A stretch of DNA of 9,386 nt from an uncultured Eubacterium sp. Its GTDB lineage: Bacteria > Bacillota_A > Clostridia > Lachnospirales > Lachnospiraceae. Under the pieces are notes generated by a model. That model made no database searches. It was not told the origin of the DNA and worked only from the letters and a program-made list of their open reading frames with translations. The first letter of the stretch is position 1; the number at the start of each line of letters is the position of its first letter. A program made the translations under genes and the position numbers. The stretch is from the NCBI GenBank assembly GCA_948759685.1, contig CAQBGY010000110.1, forward strand, positions 1-9,386, in the 5' to 3' direction. Positions 1 through 4,221 of the stretch are shown piece by piece.

Positions 1-27
1 TATCCGGCGCAGCTCTTTGTCTTTCAT
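1..27 (-). CDS. 5' end of a leftward gene of unknown function (partial)
   Basis: Only the first nine codons are visible, reading MKDKELRRI, and the gene runs off the left edge. The start is supported by an AAAGGAGG-like Shine-Dalgarno sequence (complement of 36-43) placed 8 nt before the ATG (complement of 25-27), and by an extended -10 promoter further upstream. It diverges from the excisionase gene, a position often filled in clostridial mobile elements by a small regulator or an unnamed accessory protein. The visible residues are too few to assign a family. Coding is likely; function is unknown. Confidence 0.6.
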
Positions 28-47
28 GTTGGGTTTCCTCCTTTATC

Positions 48-71
48 GGTATGGTTAAAGTATACCATACC
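48..71. promoter_or_regulatory. 8-bp inverted repeat over the leftward -10 (possible operator)
   Basis: GGTATGGT (48-55) and ACCATACC (64-71) are perfect complements separated by 8 nt. The repeat straddles the putative leftward -10 element (59-64) and lies just upstream of the leftward ribosome site. As DNA it could be an operator for autoregulation. Only the symmetry is seen; binding is inferred. Confidence 0.45.
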
Positions 72-87
72 AAAACCATTATTGCAA
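59..87 (-). promoter_or_regulatory. leftward promoter with extended -10
   Basis: On the minus strand a -35 TTGCAA (87-82, 4 of 6 consensus bases) is followed after 17 nt by TATACT (64-59). TGG directly precedes that hexamer, giving the extended -10 pattern TGnTATACT. It would drive the leftward gene starting at 27. The -35 lies inside the 82-94 palindrome, so a protein bound there should block this promoter. Confidence 0.55.
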
Positions 88-94
88 TATGCAA
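82..94. promoter_or_regulatory. operator candidate copy 1, TTGCA-N3-TGCAA
   Basis: TTGCA-ATA-TGCAA is a perfect dyad with 5-bp arms. The same arms and spacing recur at 170-182, 88 bp away, with nothing else shared between the two spots. It overlaps the -35 of the leftward promoter. It is a candidate site for a dimeric regulator of the divergent pair; the regulator is not identified. Confidence 0.45.
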
Positions 95-125
95 GTTAAA
101 AATAATTTTCAAAATTACATAACGC

Positions 126-154
126 TTGACAACGAAATATAAATGATGTATAGT
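126..154 (+). promoter_or_regulatory. promoter of the excisionase gene
   Basis: A perfect -35 TTGACA (126-131) is followed after exactly 17 nt by TATAGT (149-154, 5 of 6 consensus bases). Transcription should start near 161, giving a leader of about 40 nt that begins just before the palindrome at 167-185. This is a strong sigma-A-type promoter facing the excisionase gene. Confidence 0.75.
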
Positions 155-166
155 AAGCATACTATA

Positions 167-185
167 AAATTGCATAATGCAATTT
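167..185. promoter_or_regulatory. operator candidate copy 2, 19-bp palindrome
   Basis: AAATTGCAT (167-175) and ATGCAATTT (177-185) are perfect complements around a single A, and the core matches the 82-94 element (TTGCA-N3-TGCAA). It lies at or just after the expected start of the excisionase transcript and ends just before the Shine-Dalgarno sequence. It could act as a DNA operator (roadblock) or as an RNA hairpin limiting ribosome access. The shared core with copy 1 favours a DNA operator. Confidence 0.5.
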
Positions 186-201
186 GAGAGGAGGAGAATG
201 A

Positions 202-432
202 ATGACAGAAATGAAGATTGCCCTTTCCATTGAGGAGGCGGCAGACTACACCGGAATAGGTCGGAACACACTAAGGAAACTGGTGGAGTGGAATAAACTC
301 CCTGTATTAAAAGTGGGGAGAAAGGTACTTATCAAAAAGGACATTCTGGAACTGTTTATGACGGTGAATGAAGGAAGGGATTTGCGGGACAAGGGAAATG
401 TCAAGGCTGTCACAAGAAAGGCGGTTGTATAA
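202..432 (+). CDS. excisionase-family small HTH DNA-binding protein
   Basis: This 76-residue basic protein resembles the Tn916 Xis / MerR-like HTH_17 family. The HTH covers about residues 9-29 (SIEEAADYTGIGRNTLRKLV), followed by the typical short wing with LPVLKVGRKVLIKKDILELF. Family members bend DNA at element ends and bias a tyrosine or serine recombinase toward excision, or act as small regulators. The start at 202 is chosen because AGGAGG (189-194) lies 7 nt upstream. A downstream ATG at 211 is in frame but less well placed. The gene has its own strong promoter and palindrome and sits upstream of a relaxase gene, as in clostridial integrative and mobilizable elements. No integrase is visible, so a direct role in excision is inferred. 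Confidence 0.85.
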   Translation: MTEMKIALSIEEAADYTGIGRNTLRKLVEWNKLPVLKVGRKVLIKKDILELFMTVNEGRDLRDKGNVKAVTRKAVV

Positions 433-453
433 AAGGCAGGCTCACAGTTACAG

Positions 454-506
454 TGAACTTAAAAAATGCAATCATTTTTGAAAAATGAACTTAAAAAATG
501 CAATCA
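454..506 (+). repeat. two 21-bp direct repeats, 32-bp period
   Basis: Two identical 21-bp copies (454-474 and 486-506), each beginning TGAACTTAAAAAATGC, are separated by 11 nt that include TTTTTGAAAAA. The 32-bp period is close to three helical turns, so proteins bound to both would lie on one DNA face. They lie just upstream of the relaxase promoter. Each also contains a TGCAA half-site as in the upstream palindromes. They may be binding sites for an element-encoded regulator, the excisionase or the recombinase. Function is not established. Confidence 0.6.
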
Positions 507-522
507 CTTTGAATAAAGTCAG

Positions 523-551
523 TTGACCGCCGGAAACAGCAGAAATGTAAT
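523..551 (+). promoter_or_regulatory. putative relaxase promoter
   Basis: TTGACC (523-528, 5 of 6) is followed after 17 nt by TGTAAT (546-551, 5 of 6). It points to the relaxase gene and would give a leader of about 240 nt containing the two hairpins at 695-762. Promoter calls by eye are uncertain, but both hexamers and the spacing fit well. Confidence 0.5.
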
Positions 552-694
552 TCAGCATAACCAGTGTATTTGGGACAGATAAGGATAACAAAGACGGGCA
601 GAAATAAAAGGATTGCTAGAAGAACAAGCATAAAACAGCCGGAAAATTGTTTCCAATATGCTGAAAGCACATTTCACTGTATACCCTCGGAGAG

Positions 695-762
695 CCCCCG
701 CAGTATTGGCTTGCCAATACTGCTAGGGGGTTATCATCTATGGCGGAGCCAAGATGATAACC
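695..762 (+). other. oriT: candidate oriT: two abutting strong hairpins before the relaxase gene
   Basis: Hairpin A has the perfect 11-bp stem GCAGTATTGGC (700-710) / GCCAATACTGC (713-723) with a TT loop. CCCCC (695-699) and GGGGG (726-730) extend it across a 2-nt bulge. Hairpin B has GGTTATCATCT (729-739) / AGATGATAACC (752-762), extended inward by TGGC (741-744) / GCCA (748-751) with one bulged A and a GGA loop, so about 15 bp. The two stems share the GG at 729-730 and could be alternative or stacked folds. MobV relaxases act at inverted-repeat-rich oriT sites directly upstream of their own gene, which is exactly this position. The nick site is not assigned. A role as mRNA leader structure is also possible. 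Confidence 0.6.
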
Positions 763-795
763 GCACTGCTCCAACATGAAATCAGGGAGGAAAAC

Positions 796-2076
796 ATGGG
801 AGAGATTTCTTTCAGCAACCATATCAGCAATAAGAAAAGCGCAATCAACAGCAAGGCAAAACTTGCCGGAGTTGCAAAACACAATTTGAGGAAATACCAT
901 TCGCAGGATTACAGCAGGGATAACATCACACTTCTTTATGGGACAACCAATCTCATGCAGGACGTGAAAAATGTGTACCACAAAGAATTTGATGCCGCCC
1001 TGCAAGAATACAATGCAAAGCAGACAAGACCGGAAAGACGGATTGGTGATTATTTTGAACATGTATCCGAAACGGAACAGGACATGGCAGTGGAAGTCAT
1101 CATACAATGCGGCGATAAGAAATTTTGGGAACAGAACAGCGGTGACAAAATATTTATGAAACAGGTCTATAAGCAGCTCCTTTTGAAACTGCAGGAGTAT
1201 CTGCCGGATTTTAAGGTTGCCAATGTGGTAATCCATTTTGATGAGGCAAGCCCGCATATGCACGTTGTAGGCATTCCGATAGGGAGAGGGTTTAAGCGTG
1301 GCTTGTCAACAAAAGTGTCAAAGCGTTCCGTATTCACGCCCCAAGTCCTGTCGGAAGTTTTGCAGGATAAAATGCGGGCAGACGCCAACCACTATATGAA
1401 AGCCATCTTCCAGCAGGAAGTAAAGGAAAAGAAAAAGGGCAAAAACCATGACCTGACGGTTGCGGAATACAAAGTTGCAAAAGAGGAAGAAAAGATTGAA
1501 AAACTATCAACGGATAAAATAGGACTGGAGGCTGACATTCTCGTCCTGAACCATACAAAGTCCACCACGCAGAAGAAATTGGACGAACTGGACGGGGAGA
1601 TTGAAAGTTCCAATATATTCATGAAAGCACTCCGGCAGATAAAACAGTTTATACAGTCATATCTTCCCTTTGCGCCGCTGATTGAGGAATTTGCGAACCA
1701 TGTGGAGCGTGGGGCGGATATAGAGGCAGGAAACAGCTTTCGGGGGCTGTTTACCGCACTTGGGGAACTGCTCAATTCATTTAAGGAAATCATCATGGAC
1801 GGACTGTGCTGGTTTCCCCGCCTTATGCGGTGGCAGACCTCAAGGGGCGAAGTTTCCCCTGTATTTGAAGATTACAGGAATGAAGGCTATTATTACTGTT
1901 TGAAATCCTATATGGATATCCATACAAGGCAGGAATACCCAAAGGAACTGATACAGCCGGAAATCAAGCCGGAAAACCGTACTGGCACAATAGAGCAGCT
2001 AGCGCAGAATGTGGAGGCTGTCGAAAAGCAGGTACAGCTTATGGGGGTAAAAATGAACCGAAGTCATATGTATTAG
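796..2076 (+). CDS. mobV: MobV-family (Pre/Mob) relaxase
   Basis: This 426-residue protein is a plasmid mobilization/recombination relaxase. Such enzymes nick one strand at oriT, stay attached to the 5' end and pilot the strand to a recipient through a conjugation channel supplied elsewhere. Diagnostic motifs are HNLRKY (about residues 29-34), a NITLLYG segment (43-49), and the metal-binding signature HFDEASPHMH (147-156) with H147, D149, E150, H154 and H156. A charged, Lys/Glu-rich coiled-coil-like stretch (about 205-275) follows. Length fits the family. The ATG at 796 is preferred because GGGAGG (785-790) lies 5 nt upstream; the earlier in-frame ATG at 754 falls inside hairpin B and lacks a ribosome site. 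The gene follows the oriT-like hairpins and ends at a terminator-like hairpin. No frameshift or missing catalytic residue is seen. Confidence 0.93.
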   Translation: MGEISFSNHISNKKSAINSKAKLAGVAKHNLRKYHSQDYSRDNITLLYGTTNLMQDVKNVYHKEFDAALQEYNAKQTRPERRIGDYFEHVSETEQDMAVEVIIQCGDKKFWEQNSGDKIFMKQVYKQLLLKLQEYLPDFKVANVVIHFDEASPHMHVVGIPIGRGFKRGLSTKVSKRSVFTPQVLSEVLQDKMRADANHYMKAIFQQEVKEKKKGKNHDLTVAEYKVAKEEEKIEKLSTDKIGLEADILVLNHTKSTTQKKLDELDGEIESSNIFMKALRQIKQFIQSYLPFAPLIEEFANHVERGADIEAGNSFRGLFTALGELLNSFKEIIMDGLCWFPRLMRWQTSRGEVSPVFEDYRNEGYYYCLKSYMDIHTRQEYPKELIQPEIKPENRTGTIEQLAQNVEAVEKQVQLMGVKMNRSHMY

Positions 2077-2126
2077 ACCTAACTAAGTATAAAGCGGCAG
2101 ACTTAAAATTAAACCTTGTAATGCTC

Positions 2127-2161
2127 AAAAGGACACTTTCATTCTTTGAAAATGTCCTTTT
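2127..2161 (+). terminator. terminator-like hairpin after the relaxase gene
   Basis: AAAAGGACA (2127-2135) pairs with TGTCCTTTT (2153-2161). The stem continues inward with TTTC (2137-2140) / GAAA (2148-2151) across a single C-A mismatch, closing a 7-nt loop. The A-rich and T-rich flanks make it usable in both directions, which suits its place between the rightward relaxase gene and the leftward remnant at 2173-2467. The stem is only moderately GC-rich and the U-run is short. Confidence 0.6.
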
Positions 2162-2172
2162 GGCATATACAA

Positions 2173-2467
2173 TTATTCAAATTCTTTTACTTTAGGCGCA
2201 AGCCTTATTCCGTCCTGCAATCCCAATCTGTAAGGGCTGCACCATATGTTGCGCAGAAATCATTGGCACTGAAAGCGATTTGTCAACGATTGCACTCTGT
2301 TCTTTACTTAACTCCGCATTATCCAGTTTGTCAAATGCTTTGTCCTGACGTTTCATCGTATCATGGTAAGTGCTGTTTCTGCTGACTGCTTTGTTTAAGG
2401 CTTTGACGGTCTTTATTTTAACAAACATGTCCAACAGATATTTTGTTTTATTTCCTGGGTTTTCCAT
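2173..2467 (-). pseudogene. frameshifted small accessory protein gene
   Basis: The start is a clear ATG (complement of 2465-2467) with AAAGGAG (complement of 2474-2480) 6 nt upstream, reading MENPGNKTKYLLDMF and on through KEQSAIVDKSLS in one frame. That frame then gives VPMISAQHMV and a stop at 2192-2194. A neighbouring frame instead reads SANDFCATYGAA from the same spot, and a further frame change restores LQDGIRLAPKVKEFE before a stop at 2173-2175. As I recall them, small hypothetical proteins of clostridial mobile elements have this pattern (KEQ..ID.A.SA...C...YG...GLQDGI.L..E), so the decoded product would be about 97 residues with several indels. The function of the family is unknown. 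It could instead be a shorter live protein ending at 2192; the pseudogene reading is inferred from memory of the family. Confidence 0.6.
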
Positions 2468-2551
2468 ACAAAACTCCTTTTGTCTAATACATTCTGTCAA
2501 GGCAAATCTTTAAAATGACCTTTGCGATTTTTCTGTTTTTCCAAATGCAGA

Positions 2552-2579
2552 TTTCCAATACCTGTTTTTTCTGTATAAT
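2552..2579 (+). promoter_or_regulatory. weak distal promoter candidate for the nuclease operon
   Basis: A perfect TATAAT (2574-2579) lies 16 nt after TTTCCA (2552-2557, 4 of 6). It would give a leader of about 155 nt containing the hairpin at 2606-2632. The -35 is poor, so this is only a candidate. Confidence 0.3.
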
Positions 2580-2605
2580 AGATCTGTTTAAATGATGATT
2601 ACAAA

Positions 2606-2632
2606 GGGGTGTGTATTTTTACAATATACCCC
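2606..2632 (+). other. leader hairpin in the AT-rich intergenic region
   Basis: GGGGTGTGT (2606-2614) can pair with ATATACCCC (2624-2632) using two G-U wobbles, closing a 9-nt loop. TATTTT follows shortly, so it may be a weak terminator or attenuator before the nuclease operon. Nothing else coding is seen between 2468 and 2743. Confidence 0.35.
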
Positions 2633-2653
2633 CTATTTTCATTGTGAGAATTA

Positions 2654-2697
2654 TCAAATAGTCATTTGAAACGTTATATAAAGTGACAAATAGTCAC
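2654..2697. promoter_or_regulatory. paired palindromes over the nuclease-operon promoter candidate
   Basis: CAAATAGTCA occurs at 2655-2664 and again at 2687-2696, a 32-bp offset (about three helical turns). Each copy lies in a different dyad: TCAAAT-AGTC-ATTTGA (2654-2669) and GTGAC-AAATA-GTCAC (2683-2697). They overlap a promoter candidate, TTGAAA (2666-2671) then 17 nt then AATAGT (2689-2694), whose transcript would start near 2701. This is where a control protein, such as the HTH protein encoded at 3715-4221, would be expected to bind. Repeats are seen; regulation is inferred. Confidence 0.4.
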
Positions 2698-2743
2698 CAA
2701 TATTGAAAATATAAAGTGTATCGTTAATAGCGAGGTGAATGAT

Positions 2744-3739
2744 ATGGATTTATGGAAATTAATAAATAAATTAAATGAATTGAGTGAATTTTTTTATGCG
2801 AATGGTATAGTAGATATTTATACTAATAGTAAAATCTTTGAGGTTCTTATTGCTAATCAATTTGGACATCAGATTATAAATGGACATGCCTATTCTCCTG
2901 ATGCGAAGGATCAATATGGTAACTTTTATGAGTATAAACATTATAAGCAATCCAGTTCTAATCATACATGGACATTTAATGATTTTACTGATCGAACAAT
3001 TAAAAAGCTATATAATGTAAATTTCGTTTATTTTGTGGTTATAAATGATAAGTATGATATACCCGAAATAGAAAAATTATATATTGTATCTGGAGTAGAA
3101 GTTGCTAAATATATGGAAATAAGTACACAAAATATAGAGAACAAAAGAAAAATGATAAATATCAGTGCCCATCAAATAATTGAAAATATGCCATATACTT
3201 TAGTGGAAACACACAATATAGTATCATGGCATCCTGTAAAAACAGAATTTGAATCAGTATGTTCCATAGCGTTGGAAGAAATTTTTCTTACAGCTAGAAA
3301 AATTGAAGAAATAATTAATGTGGACGGGATTTTGACCAGTAATAAATTATGGGAGTTGTTGGTTGCTTGTAATTTGAATCATAGAATAAATCCCGAACAG
3401 AAAAAACATGATGCTTATGATATAAATGGTAAAACATACGAGTATAAGGTTAGCACAAGGCTCTTATGGATTTTTCAAGATATATCGGCAAATGTTTTGG
3501 ATTCTTATCTGAACGACGAAAAAATTATTTTGGCGCAAGTGGATAAGAGAACATTTACCATAAAAAGTATTATAGCGTGTCATCCTATGGCAGTAATTGA
3601 ATTACTGGAGAAGAAATTAATCATTAGAGAAAAAAGATTGCCTCAAGTGAGGCGTTTGACTGCGAGTATTGGTCTTAAAGATGTTTACAAAATGATTGCG
3701 GAAGGAGATGCAAAGTGGATTCACAGGACATATTTATAG
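2744..3739 (+). CDS. putative restriction endonuclease with two tandem PD-(D/E)XK domains
   Basis: The 331-residue product consists of two diverged copies of one module. Copy 1 (about residues 4-165) has E33 in a helix (IFEVLIA), then PDAKDQYGNFYEYK at 52-65. Copy 2 (about 175-331) has E204 (LWELLVA), then HDAYDINGKTYEYK at 222-235. The shared pattern is D-A-x-D-x-x-G-x-x-Y-E-Y-K, which matches the E...D...ExK core of PD-(D/E)XK nucleases: D53/E63/K65 and D223/E233/K235. An aromatic W-x-F motif follows in both (W76, W242). Both active sites look intact, so one chain could cut both strands or dimerise internally. I do not recognise a named restriction enzyme. ATG 2744 is chosen because GAGGTG (2732-2737) lies 6 nt upstream; a GTG at 2735 would overlap that site. 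It is first in a coupled operon and overlaps the next gene by 25 bp. Confidence 0.7.
   Translation: MDLWKLINKLNELSEFFYANGIVDIYTNSKIFEVLIANQFGHQIINGHAYSPDAKDQYGNFYEYKHYKQSSSNHTWTFNDFTDRTIKKLYNVNFVYFVVINDKYDIPEIEKLYIVSGVEVAKYMEISTQNIENKRKMINISAHQIIENMPYTLVETHNIVSWHPVKTEFESVCSIALEEIFLTARKIEEIINVDGILTSNKLWELLVACNLNHRINPEQKKHDAYDINGKTYEYKVSTRLLWIFQDISANVLDSYLNDEKIILAQVDKRTFTIKSIIACHPMAVIELLEKKLIIREKRLPQVRRLTASIGLKDVYKMIAEGDAKWIHRTYL
3702..3717 (+). promoter_or_regulatory. Shine-Dalgarno and GTG start inside the preceding gene
   Basis: AAGGAG (3702-3707) lies 7 nt before the GTG at 3715-3717, all within the 3' end of the nuclease gene. It fixes the start of the HTH gene and implies translational coupling. 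The weak start codon may keep the level of the product low. Confidence 0.65.
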
Positions 3740-4221
3740 ATAATATCATTAGATTCGCAGGGTATCATAATTTGAATACCTACAGAAAGATTGCAAACTT
3801 TTTAAATGTTACTGAAGACTCGCTAAAACATTGGCAAAGTAAAACCAGATGCCCTTCTCTTAAAAGACTTGATCAGATAAGTGATAAAATAGGATGTTGG
3901 TCGTATGCATTGATACAGAAGGATGGTGATATTTTTGCAGAAATTGAATTACTAAGAAATAATTCAAGAGAAATATTGATAAAAAACTTAAAAGAATATT
4001 TTTTACAAAAGGGACGATTTTCATGGAAAGATAAAGCTGCTTTGTTTTATGGATTTGTCAGCGAAGCTGCTTTAAAATCGTATTTCAGAGAGAAAAATTT
4101 TAAAACGCCACCATTAAAGAAATTAGATGAGATGGCATCTGCATTAGGTAAACCGACATATGAATTAATCAAGGAGGTCAAATTAATTGAGAAAACAGAT
4201 ACCCGAAAAAATAAAGAGTAG
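3715..4221 (+). CDS. protein with two tandem HTH-like repeats, possible controller of the locus
   Basis: This 168-residue protein holds two similar units. Unit 1 (about residues 20-68) reads from TYRKIANFLNVTEDSLKHW to PSLKRLDQISDKIG and SYALIQ. Unit 2 (about 102-155) reads from WKDKAALFYGFVSEAALKSY to PPLKKLDEMASALG and TYELIK. Both share the order helix - turn - LK(H/S)(W/Y) - PxLK(R/K)LD - short helix - (S/T)YxLI, like Cro/XRE-type HTH folds. Control (C) proteins of restriction-modification systems are small HTH regulators, but they normally carry one HTH and dimerise; this one would carry both in one chain. It could instead be a DNA-recognition subunit for its neighbours. The GTG start has a good ribosome site. 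It overlaps the nuclease gene by 25 bp and the methyltransferase gene by 35 bp. Confidence 0.6.
   Translation: MDSQDIFIDNIIRFAGYHNLNTYRKIANFLNVTEDSLKHWQSKTRCPSLKRLDQISDKIGCWSYALIQKDGDIFAEIELLRNNSREILIKNLKEYFLQKGRFSWKDKAALFYGFVSEAALKSYFREKNFKTPPLKKLDEMASALGKPTYELIKEVKLIEKTDTRKNKE
4171..4189 (+). promoter_or_regulatory. strong Shine-Dalgarno with TTG start
   Basis: AAGGAGGT (4171-4178), a near-perfect anti-16S match, lies 8 nt before the TTG at 4187-4189. No nearby in-frame ATG fits, because the next Met is residue 31. The strong site with a weak codon, placed inside the upstream gene, points to coupled and tuned translation. Confidence 0.65.

Noticed and set aside
454..506. CRISPR-like repeat
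   Set aside because: Only two copies, an 11-nt spacer and no cas genes nearby.
564..795. Small rightward open frame and an upstream relaxase start at 754
   Set aside because: The frame from 564 has no recognisable protein and covers both hairpins. The ATG at 754 is inside hairpin B without a Shine-Dalgarno site, whereas ATG 796 has GGGAGG 5 nt upstream.
616..1263. Long leftward open frame, 215 codons
   Set aside because: It lies antisense to the relaxase motifs and the oriT hairpins, has a Cys/Phe-rich composition typical of antisense frames and no ribosome site.
2192..2500. Intact 102-codon leftward gene starting at 2500
   Set aside because: The ribosome site supports a start at 2467, and better family-like residues continue in other frames after residue SLS, so a pseudogene is preferred.
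2606..2632. Riboswitch before the nuclease operon
   Set aside because: There is a single simple hairpin with wobble pairs and no recognisable aptamer consensus.
2735..2743. GTG start for the tandem nuclease at 2735
   Set aside because: It would sit inside the GAGGTG ribosome site that serves the ATG at 2744.
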